Shown piece after piece: positions 1-5,505 of a DNA stretch of 5,573 nucleotides. This DNA comes from JAHHLP01 sp041609895. GTDB lineage: Bacteria > Bacteroidota > Rhodothermia > Rhodothermales > JABDKH01. The translations under genes and the position numbers were made by a program. The notes under the pieces are model-generated. The model saw only the letters and a list, made by a program, of their open reading frames with translations, did no database searches and was not told where the DNA came from. The stretch's first letter is position 1. Every line of letters begins with the position of its first letter. Location of the stretch: assembly GCA_041609895.1 (NCBI GenBank), contig JBFIPX010000213.1, forward strand, positions 1 through 5,573, read 5' to 3'.

Positions 1-3
1 CAA

Positions 4-21
4 ACCGCTGGTTGAAGCGGT
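4..21 (-). terminator. Candidate intrinsic terminator downstream of the pilin-like gene
   Basis: Read on the minus strand, ACCGCT and AGCGGT form a perfect 6-bp stem around a 6-nt loop. It starts about 22 bases after the pilin-like stop codon and is followed by TTTG. The window ends there, so the length of the U-tract cannot be judged. It is well placed to end the pilin-like transcript, but the stem is short. Confidence 0.45.
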
Positions 22-43
22 ACTAACTACTTTCGAACAGGGA

Positions 44-478
44 TTAGCTGCCCGCGTAGTCGGTCGTGACGGTCGTCGCGATCTCCTGCGGAGTCGTTCC
101 GGTCACAATCACTTCAACCTGGTTGTCATTGGCGGCGTTGGTGCCGGTAATAGTTACCTGCGTCGCCGTTGTCACGTCCAGCGCAAAGTTACCGTTCAGG
201 TTCGTGTAGACACCTGCGGTCACGGCGTAGCCGAGCTGCGAGAACGTAAGCGTCGACCAGTCACATGTACCGGTGCCGCAGCTGTTGCCACCACCACCGA
301 AGGCGGTCGGCTTCAGCATCCAAGCCTGTGCGTCCGAAGCGATGCGGATAGCATCGTTTACGAGCGCGTCAGCATTTGCCTTTTTCTGGTTCTCGCTGAA
401 TGCCTGGATACCGACGACAACCGCCAGACCGACAATCACGATTCCGAGAACGAGAAGGAGAAGTTGCTGTTGACCCAT
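44..478 (-). CDS. Pilin-like / class III signal-type membrane-anchored surface protein
   Basis: 144 aa. The N-terminus is Met-Gly, three Gln (3-5), then an unbroken hydrophobic helix (about 6-26), followed by a polar segment with Lys32-33. This layout resembles a type IV pilin-like subunit: cleavage after Gly2 would expose a Gln-rich start and leave the helix as membrane anchor and assembly core. The usual Glu at mature position 5 is missing (Leu there). A second helix (about 30-55) leads to a Lys-Pro, then a Gly-rich GGGGNS (61-66), a Cys67/Cys72 pair that could form a small disulfide loop, and a Thr/Val/Asn-rich C-terminal half likely to be beta-strand, as in secreted globular pilin heads. 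The ATG is fixed by a strong AAGGAGAG ribosome binding site 6 bases upstream. I recall similar MGQQQ-type proteins from Rhodothermia/Balneolia-like genomes, mostly annotated hypothetical; this is memory, not a search. No assembly genes are in view. The alternative is a plain N-terminally anchored exported protein. Confidence 0.8.
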   Translation of the reverse strand: MGQQQLLLLVLGIVIVGLAVVVGIQAFSENQKKANADALVNDAIRIASDAQAWMLKPTAFGGGGNSCGTGTCDWSTLTFSQLGYAVTAGVYTNLNGNFALDVTTATQVTITGTNAANDNQVEVIVTGTTPQEIATTVTTDYAGS

Positions 479-484
479 TGTAGT

Positions 485-492
485 CTCTCCTT
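485..492 (-). promoter_or_regulatory. Strong Shine-Dalgarno site of the pilin-like gene
   Basis: The minus strand reads AAGGAGAG, then 6 bases (ACTACA), then ATG. It is the only near-consensus Shine-Dalgarno in the window and fixes the start of the pilin-like gene. It suggests strong translation, as expected for an abundant structural subunit. Confidence 0.8.
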
Positions 493-602
493 AATTGATT
501 TAATGAAACAAGACTGGTGTTGAAATCAGGTGAGGAAGTCACCCGTAGTAGTCGGGTTCAAGTATCGGCGGTTGAAAAAGACACTTAAACAGGCGTTCTG
601 AG

Positions 603-619
603 GCGGAAACTTCTTCCGC
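603..619. other. Small perfect hairpin in the intergenic region
   Basis: GCGGAA and TTCCGC pair perfectly around a 5-nt loop (ACTTC). Neither strand has a following T-run, so it is not a standard intrinsic terminator. It could be a leader structure, a protein-binding inverted repeat, or chance. Confidence 0.3.
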
Positions 620-833
620 TAACGCGAAAATCTTTCTCTAAAACCACGCTGAAACCGGCCCTGAGGCGGCTCTCACATCGCCAAGACGGATACCCAGTTA
701 TCGTGCCGAAAACCGGCTCTAGAACCTTTGCAGAAGGGAGAAACCCGATTCGCCAAGCTCCGTACAGCATATCAGCCGCCCACATATGAACGGCGCGGCC
801 GAAATCACCGAAACAAATTGTCTGAAACGAGAA

Positions 834-1151
834 ATGTCAGAAGCAGAAAAAGGCCGCATCTCCTTTGAGGAGATCAAGGTGAAGGGCAACGAACTTGTCG
901 ACAAGGTCAAGGAGATCATCGAAGAGGGAAACGCCCGCCGGATCATCATCAAGAAGGATCAGAAGACGGTCATGGAGTTGCCGCTCGCGGTGGGCGTCGG
1001 TGGCGTCACCGCTGCGATCCTCTTCGCGCCCGTCCTCGCGGCCGTCGGCGCTTTCGCAGCACTCGTGAGCGATGTAAAAGTTATCATCGAACGAGAGGAC
1101 CCTTACGAGGAGATCGAAGAGGCTGCAACCACGGACGAGTCGGAAGGGTAA
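834..1151 (+). CDS. DUF4342 domain-containing protein
   Basis: 105 aa from the ATG at 834. The pattern matches the DUF4342 family: an amphipathic, charged N-terminal helical part (about 10-32, containing FEEIKVKGNELVDKVKEII), an EGNARRIIIKK strand (31-41), then a Leu-Pro turn and a hydrophobic Gly/Ala/Val-rich stretch (about 49-79), ending in a VIIERED strand and an acidic tail. The N-terminal part resembles a UBA-like helical fold; the middle stretch could be a membrane hairpin or a hydrophobic core. The biochemical function of the family is unknown to me. An in-frame ATG at 786 would add 16 residues, but family similarity begins at or after the 834 start and neither ATG has a good ribosome binding site. 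The gene appears monocistronic, ending 23 bases before a terminator. Confidence 0.85.
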   Translation: MSEAEKGRISFEEIKVKGNELVDKVKEIIEEGNARRIIIKKDQKTVMELPLAVGVGGVTAAILFAPVLAAVGAFAALVSDVKVIIEREDPYEEIEEAATTDESEG

Positions 1152-1174
1152 ATTCCGATACCAGCAGGATTGAC

Positions 1175-1208
1175 AACGGCGGCTGGACAAATGTCGAGCC
1201 GCCGTTTT
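1175..1208 (+). terminator. Intrinsic terminator after the DUF4342 gene
   Basis: AACGGCGGCT (1175-1184) and AGCCGCCGTT (1197-1206) form a perfect 10-bp GC-rich stem. The 12-nt loop can itself pair as GAC/GTC. The right arm runs into TTTT (1205-1208). The U-tract is short, but stem strength and position 23 bases after the stop codon support termination. The following gene pair therefore probably has its own promoter between 1209 and 1290. Confidence 0.75.
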
Positions 1209-1290
1209 CGTAGACGCAAGCAACCGTGACGTCCGCGCTCAACGGCGAAAACGTCATACGATCCCGTCATCATCACTCCCTTTCGGCAAA

Positions 1291-2265
1291 ATGGCTGAAG
1301 TCACGCTGGATGATATTCTGTCGGCGGCGGAGCGACTCTCGAACATAGCTTCGGTTACGCCGGTTATGACATCGGCCACCATGGATGGCATTACGAAAGC
1401 CGGCGTCGTGTTGAAATGCGAGAATTTCCAGCGCACAGGCTCGTTCAAGTTTCGCGGCGCGTACAACACGCTCGCAAAAATGTCGATGGAAAAGGGCGCA
1501 GCCGGAGTACTCACCTACTCATCAGGAAACCATGCCCAAGCCCTGGCGCTGGCGGGCAGGCTGCTCGACGTTCCCGTTACGGTCATCATGCCGTCCGACG
1601 CCCCTCGGGTAAAGGCGGAGGCGACCCTGGATTATGGGGCCGAGATTATTGAATACTCACGAGACGAAATCACTCGTGAGGAGCTGGCCGCGGCGGTGGC
1701 AAAAGAGAGGTCGCTGCCCATTATCCCGCCGTACGACCACCCGGACATCGTGGCCGGTCAGGGAACCGTCGGGCTCGAACTGATATCAGCATTTCCTGGT
1801 CTCGACGATCTTATCGTTTGCTGCGGCGGCGGTGGACTCCTCTCCGGATGCGCGATCGCGGTCAAATCAAAAAGCCCCAACACCCGAGTGATCGGAGTTG
1901 AACCGGAAGCAGCGGACGACGCAACACGCTCCTTCTACAGTGGCGAACTCGTGACGATTCGGGATCCCGTAACCATCGCCGACGGCGCGAGGACACCGTC
2001 TCTGGGATCAGTGACATTCCCTCTCGTCCTGCGACACGTAGATGAGATGGTGACCGTTTCCGAGCAGGAGATTGTCGACGCGATGAGATTTCTCTGGGAG
2101 CGCATGAAGATCGTGGTCGAGCCAACCGGTGCACTCGCAACGGCAGCGATCTTGTCAGGTAAAGTGGAGGTGGCGGGTAAACAGGTCGGAGCCGTGATTT
2201 CGGGTGGCAACGTCGATCTAAAGAGAGCACTGTCTCTCCTCTACTCAACCGGAAAGGCCTCATGA
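1291..2265 (+). CDS. PLP-dependent serine racemase / threonine dehydratase family enzyme
   Basis: 324 aa, fold-type II PLP enzyme without the C-terminal ACT-like domains of biosynthetic IlvA. Expected members deaminate L-threonine/L-serine to 2-oxo acids plus ammonia or racemise serine, in the cytoplasm. Visible signatures: the PLP lysine Lys53 in GSFKFRGA (50-57); the cofactor-ring loop SSGNHAQ (77-83); the phosphate-binding glycine loop GGGGL (179-183); a cation site matching serine racemase (Glu204, Ala208, Asp210 in EPEAADD); LWERMKIVVEPTGA (268-281); and Ser304 in SGGN, which contacts the pyridine nitrogen. Ser78 is at the place of the re-face catalytic serine of eukaryotic serine racemase (Ser84 in human), where E. 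coli-type threonine deaminases carry Ala (SAGNHAQ). This favours a racemase or a bifunctional racemase/dehydratase; hydroxyaspartate dehydratase is a further option. The start ATG lacks a clear ribosome binding site but fits the family's N-terminus. The stop overlaps the next gene's start. Confidence 0.92.
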   Translation: MAEVTLDDILSAAERLSNIASVTPVMTSATMDGITKAGVVLKCENFQRTGSFKFRGAYNTLAKMSMEKGAAGVLTYSSGNHAQALALAGRLLDVPVTVIMPSDAPRVKAEATLDYGAEIIEYSRDEITREELAAAVAKERSLPIIPPYDHPDIVAGQGTVGLELISAFPGLDDLIVCCGGGGLLSGCAIAVKSKSPNTRVIGVEPEAADDATRSFYSGELVTIRDPVTIADGARTPSLGSVTFPLVLRHVDEMVTVSEQEIVDAMRFLWERMKIVVEPTGALATAAILSGKVEVAGKQVGAVISGGNVDLKRALSLLYSTGKAS

Positions 2266-3095
2266 ATCCGGACCGGGAACTCAAGACATTTCTGGACGAG
2301 CTCGTCGATCGTTTCGAACATCCGGACTACATCCCACCGGATCCGATTGCTATCCCTCATGGCTTCGACGACCCACGCGACCAAGAGACCATCGGACTTT
2401 TCGCCGCTCTTCTCGCCTGGGGACGCAGACAAACCGTGCTCGACAAGATGGAAGACCTTTGCGAGCGCATGTCGTATCGGCCGTTTCAGTTCGTCATTGA
2501 CTTCGATCCTGTTCGTGACGCCAACACCCTGTCGGGCTTCAAACACCGAACATTTCGATCCGAGGACGCCGTATGGCTGACTCACAACCTGAGCGTACTT
2601 TTGCGGCAGGCCGGTTCGATGGAAAGGCTATTCCGTCAACATCTGCACGGTGATGACGACACGGTCGAGTGCGCGATAGAAGGATTTTCGCGATCGGCCG
2701 TCTCAGCCGTTCCCGGCACCCCAACGCGGCTTAATAAGCACCTCGCTCGTCCGGGTACCGGTAGCGCCTGCAAGCGACTCAACATGTATTTGCGGTGGAT
2801 GGTTCGGCGGGGACCTTTCGATCTCGGAATATGGGACAGCTTCAGAACAGATCAGCTTGTGCTTCCGCTCGACGTACATAGCGGTAGGCAGGCAAGAAGG
2901 CTCGGCATGCTTGGCCGGGCCGGCAATGATTGGCGGGCGGCAATAGAACTGACGCAATTCTGCCGAATGCTGGACGCTTACGACCCGTGTCGATACGATC
3001 TTGCCTTGTTCGGAATCGGCGCCTACGAGGTGCCGGTAGATGCCGGACTTGAATCGGAGCCTACATCAAGTTCGACGACATCTCCGACCGAATGA
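2262..3095 (+). CDS. TIGR02757 / DUF2400 family protein
   Basis: 277 aa. Conserved blocks of the TIGR02757/DUF2400 family appear in order: DPIAIPH (27-33), ETIGLFAALLAWGRR (42-56), a FKHRTF block (93-98), CKRLNMYLRWMVRR (170-183), DLGIWDSF (187-194), LPLDVHSGRQARRLG (201-215), NDWRAAIELT (222-231) and DPCRYDLALFGIGAYE (241-256). The mostly helical make-up and the LDVHxGRxARxLG block recall helix-hairpin-helix DNA glycosylase-like folds, but no activity is established to my knowledge. The ATG overlaps the upstream TGA as ATGA, with GGAAAGG (2251-2257) four bases before it, so translation is probably coupled. The family core ends near residue 256. The last 20 or so residues are a Ser/Thr/Glu-rich tail encoded antisense to the flavin reductase gene; no catalytic role is evident for them. 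Confidence 0.9.
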   Translation: MNPDRELKTFLDELVDRFEHPDYIPPDPIAIPHGFDDPRDQETIGLFAALLAWGRRQTVLDKMEDLCERMSYRPFQFVIDFDPVRDANTLSGFKHRTFRSEDAVWLTHNLSVLLRQAGSMERLFRQHLHGDDDTVECAIEGFSRSAVSAVPGTPTRLNKHLARPGTGSACKRLNMYLRWMVRRGPFDLGIWDSFRTDQLVLPLDVHSGRQARRLGMLGRAGNDWRAAIELTQFCRMLDAYDPCRYDLALFGIGAYEVPVDAGLESEPTSSSTTSPTE

Positions 3096-3565
3096 TAGCC
3101 TCGGTTGAAGTACACGAGCGGATCGCCGGGATCCAGTTCTTCAATTTCCAACACCCGGCCGATGACGAGTACGTGATCGCCTGAAGGATGCAGCGCGTGA
3201 ACGTCGCAGTGCATGCGAGCCAGGACTCCCTCGAGAATGGGTAGACCGTCCGGACTCCGATGTACGAGCACGTCCGCAAATTGCTCTTCGCCACTCACGT
3301 TCGGGATTGCAAACGTTTCGGAGAGATGAGCTTGGTCCTTCTTCAGAAAGTGCACGACGAATCGTGAAGCCTGCCGGATCATCGGCAGCATCGGAGTATC
3401 GATCGACAGATTGAACGACACCAGCGCCGGGTCCAGCGACACGCTGGTGAAGGAGCCGATCGTAATTCCACGCATCTCGCCCGCAAGCGCTGAAGTCACC
3501 ACCGTTACGGGTGAGGGCAGTCGGCGCATGGCGTGGCGCAGTTCGCTTCCTGATACGCTATTCAT
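3023..3565 (-). CDS. Flavin reductase-like (split-barrel FMN-binding) domain protein
   Basis: 180 aa, the usual size for single-domain flavin reductases of the PF01613 type (RutF/HpaC-like). Members bind FMN or FAD in a split beta-barrel and, as reductase partners, use NAD(P)H to supply reduced flavin to a monooxygenase. Visible blocks: an N-terminal helix with RRLPSPVTVVT (14-24), the flavin-binding signature GITIGSFTSVSLDPALVSF (33-51), the FVVHFL strand (69-74), SGDHVLVIGRV (128-138) and the C-terminal PLVYFNRGYHSVG (149-161). The last 15 or so residues are a low-complexity Ser/Asp/Thr tail overlapping the opposite gene. The ATG at 3565 has no ribosome binding site. It lies 51 bases after the dnaJ stop with no convincing terminator between, so it may be the last gene of the heat-shock transcript. 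Its oxygenase partner, if any, is not in the window, so the substrate is unknown. Confidence 0.9.
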   Translation of the reverse strand: MNSVSGSELRHAMRRLPSPVTVVTSALAGEMRGITIGSFTSVSLDPALVSFNLSIDTPMLPMIRQASRFVVHFLKKDQAHLSETFAIPNVSGEEQFADVLVHRSPDGLPILEGVLARMHCDVHALHPSGDHVLVIGRVLEIEELDPGDPLVYFNRGYHSVGDVVELDVGSDSSPASTGTS

Positions 3566-3616
3566 TCGATACAGGGTCTAGGTCCGGCAATCAGGCGAGC
3601 ACTGTTATCAGGCACA

Positions 3617-4783
3617 TCACGAGAAGACATCCTTCACTTTGCTGAAGAACGACTTCCTTTCGTCGAGGCTCTCGGGTGCCGGCTGGAATGACTCCGACTT
3701 CTTGAGCTTCTCGACTATTCGAGTCTCTTCGCTTGAGAGCTTCGTGGGCGTCCAGACGTGGACGCGTACCATCTGGTCACCACGGCGGCCGCTATTCAGA
3801 TCCGGAAGACCACGCTCTCTCATGCGGAGCAGCTTGCCCGACTGGATGCCCGGATCGATCTGCAGTCTTGCACGACCCTTCAGGGTCGGGACCTCAGCCT
3901 CTGTACCGAGGGCCGCCTCCGGAAAGGAGATATATAGATCATGGTATATGTCGAGACCCTCACGCACAAAGTCGGTGTGCGGCTCCTCCTCGATCTCGAC
4001 CCGCAAATCACCTGATGGTCCGCCGCGCACACCCGAATTACCCGCCGACCGCAATGTCAGATAGTGACCTTCCAAAACACCCGGCGGTACAGTTACGGTA
4101 ATCGTCTCCTCACCCTTACGACGTCCTTCACCGGAGCATTCGTCGCACTTGTCCTTTATAACGCGACCCTCTCCGTGACACGTCGGACAGGTCTGAACGT
4201 TAACAAACTGACCAAACACGGACCTTGTAACCTGGCGCACCTCACCTGCTCCACCGCACGTAGTGCATGCGGTCGAGGCATCCGACCCCGCCTTCGCGCC
4301 ACTGCCCGAGCAGGAGTCGCACGACACGTACTTTCGCACCTTGATCTTCTTTTCGGTTCCCTCCGCAATTTCTTCCAGCGTAAGCCGGAGCTTTATCCGG
4401 AGGTCGGAACCGGGCCGGCCGGTTCCGCGCGGCCTCGACGCGCGTCGACCTCCGAAGACTTCGTCGAAGATGCTGCCGCCGCCGCCGAAAATGTCTGAGA
4501 ACGCGCTGAAGATGTCGTTGATGTCCTGAAAGCCCGCGCCACCCGACGCCCCGTTACCACGAACACCGGCATGCCCAAACCGATCGTAGCGCTGCCTCTT
4601 GTCAGGACTCGACAAGACCTCGTACGCCTCAGCCGCCTCTTTGAAGGCAGTCTCTGCCTCCTTGTCACCTGGATTCCGATCAGGATGATACTTGAGGGCC
4701 AGCTTGCGATAGGCACTCTTCAGTTCCTTATCGCTCGCGTCGCGGGCAACGCCAAGAATCTCATAGTAGTCGCGCATGGCCAT
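3617..4783 (-). CDS. dnaJ: Chaperone protein DnaJ
   Basis: 388 aa, a complete type I (class A) J-protein. It delivers unfolded clients to DnaK and stimulates its ATPase in the cytoplasm. Domains in order: J-domain (4-70) with the essential HPD at 33-35; a Gly/Phe-rich linker (about 71-118) carrying DIFSAF and DIFGGG motifs; a zinc-finger domain with four CxxCxGxG repeats (Cys155/158, 173/176, 199/202, 213/216), all eight cysteines present; then two client-binding beta-sandwich domains (about 225-345) and a charged C-terminal tail ending in a basic/hydrophobic helix. The ATG at 4783 is chosen because MAMRDYYEILGV matches the usual DnaJ start. A TTG at 4789 would overlap the grpE stop, and another ATG lies at 4777. 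From 4783 the gap to grpE is only 2 bases without a ribosome binding site, implying coupled translation. Everything looks canonical. Confidence 0.98.
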   Translation of the reverse strand: MAMRDYYEILGVARDASDKELKSAYRKLALKYHPDRNPGDKEAETAFKEAAEAYEVLSSPDKRQRYDRFGHAGVRGNGASGGAGFQDINDIFSAFSDIFGGGGSIFDEVFGGRRASRPRGTGRPGSDLRIKLRLTLEEIAEGTEKKIKVRKYVSCDSCSGSGAKAGSDASTACTTCGGAGEVRQVTRSVFGQFVNVQTCPTCHGEGRVIKDKCDECSGEGRRKGEETITVTVPPGVLEGHYLTLRSAGNSGVRGGPSGDLRVEIEEEPHTDFVREGLDIYHDLYISFPEAALGTEAEVPTLKGRARLQIDPGIQSGKLLRMRERGLPDLNSGRRGDQMVRVHVWTPTKLSSEETRIVEKLKKSESFQPAPESLDERKSFFSKVKDVFS

Positions 4784-4785
4784 GA

Positions 4786-5490
4786 TCAATTGAGGCCGTC
4801 GGATGCGACGACGACCTTGCTATGCCGGAGCACGCGTTCTCCCATCCTGTATCCCTTCTGTATTTCGGCAAGGACCGTCCCAGGCTCCGTCCCCTCCGGC
4901 GCCGGCTGCTGCATCATGGCCTCGTGTTCTTGCTCGTCGAAAGGCGTGCCTACTGCATCAATCGGTTCGACGCCGAATCGCTGAAGTATCTCGGAGAACT
5001 TGCGGTATACCAGATCCACGCCCTCACGAAGACTGTTGTAGTGCGAGCTGTCCGGATCGTCGGCCTCCTCACCGGCGTCGGCCGCCGCCTCGACAGATCG
5101 GCGCAGGTCGTCGAATACGTCTAGAAGCTCCTGCAGCACGATGCTCTGCCCAAATTTGACGTCTTGCTTGCGCTCCTGCTCAACCCTGCGCCTGAAGTTC
5201 TGAAACTCGGCTGCCTGCCGGAGAAGCCGATCGCGCAGCGTACGAAGCTCCTCCTCTGTCGACAGCTGCTCATCAGCGGCGGCGTTAGAGGAAGCTTCGC
5301 TCACATCGGTCCCTTGGACGCTACCGCTTTGAGCGGCCGGTTTTGCAGACCTGTCCGCGCCAGTCTCAGAGCGCCCATCCATCGCCTGGTCGTAAGTGTC
5401 TGGACGGCTCTCGGGCACGCCATTTACACCTTCGTCTTTGTAGTTATTATCCGTCACGCCTTCCCGGCCTGGTTTATTCCTGGTTAACAA
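4786..5490 (-). CDS. grpE: Nucleotide exchange factor GrpE
   Basis: Up to 234 aa. GrpE releases ADP from DnaK and resets the chaperone cycle; it acts as a cytoplasmic dimer. The first 75 residues are a low-complexity acidic/polar extension. A long helical dimerisation region follows (about 76-135) with LLRQAAEFQNFRRRVEQER, then a helical part with an acidic insert (137-148), and the C-terminal beta-wing domain that contacts DnaK (about 172-231), including FGVEPIDAVGTPFDEQEHEAM and KGYRMGERVLRHSKVVVA, the family signature. No ATG exists near the 5' end: the frame opens with TTG at 5490 (weak AGAAG upstream, 15 bases after the hrcA stop), or with GTG at 5457 (MTDNNYKDEG, weak GGGA upstream, 223 aa). 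I list the longer form; the start is uncertain by 11 residues. The next ATG (residue 37) is also within the disordered tail. Confidence 0.96.
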   Translation of the reverse strand: MLTRNKPGREGVTDNNYKDEGVNGVPESRPDTYDQAMDGRSETGADRSAKPAAQSGSVQGTDVSEASSNAAADEQLSTEEELRTLRDRLLRQAAEFQNFRRRVEQERKQDVKFGQSIVLQELLDVFDDLRRSVEAAADAGEEADDPDSSHYNSLREGVDLVYRKFSEILQRFGVEPIDAVGTPFDEQEHEAMMQQPAPEGTEPGTVLAEIQKGYRMGERVLRHSKVVVASDGLN

Positions 5491-5505
5491 GTGACTTCTT
5501 CAGAA

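Larger units (their letters stand above)
479..833. other. Divergent intergenic region, no convincing gene
   Basis: These 355 bases separate the pilin-like gene (minus) from the DUF4342 gene (plus), so both promoters should lie here. I could not assign either one to a clear -35/-10 or Bacteroidota-type -33/-7 pair; AACCTTTG at 723-730 weakly resembles a -7 box (TAnnTTTG) but has no matching -33 box. Two small hairpins are visible: ACCCG/CGGGT (541-557, 7-nt loop), which would sit in or near the pilin leader, and GCGGAA/TTCCGC (603-619, 5-nt loop). CTGAGGCGG occurs twice (598-606 and 661-669). The open frames here (585-785 minus, and an upstream extension from an ATG at 786 plus) lack a ribosome binding site and protein-like composition. 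Confidence 0.6.

Noticed and set aside
585..785. Minus-strand 66-codon open frame in the intergenic region
   Set aside because: No ribosome binding site, Arg/Ser-rich composition and no recognisable motif; probably chance.
786..833. Longer start for the DUF4342 gene at ATG 786
   Set aside because: No ribosome binding site, and the 16 extra residues do not resemble the family's N-terminus; the 834 ATG gives a normal-length protein.
837..1223. Long minus-strand frame opposite the DUF4342 gene
   Set aside because: Antisense shadow of a recognisable family, with His/Arg/Asp-rich composition, and it crosses the terminator.
1862..2284. 140-codon minus-strand frame opposite the PLP enzyme gene
   Set aside because: Arg/Ser/Pro-rich shadow of a well-conserved coding region.
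4783..4789. dnaJ start at TTG 4789
   Set aside because: The ATG at 4783 gives the usual MAxRDYYEILGV start and avoids a rare start codon; the alternative adds only two residues.
4064..4984. Several plus-strand frames (4064-4498, 4571-4984) opposite dnaJ and grpE
   Set aside because: The opposite strand encodes unmistakable DnaJ and GrpE; these frames lack start signals and protein-like patterns.
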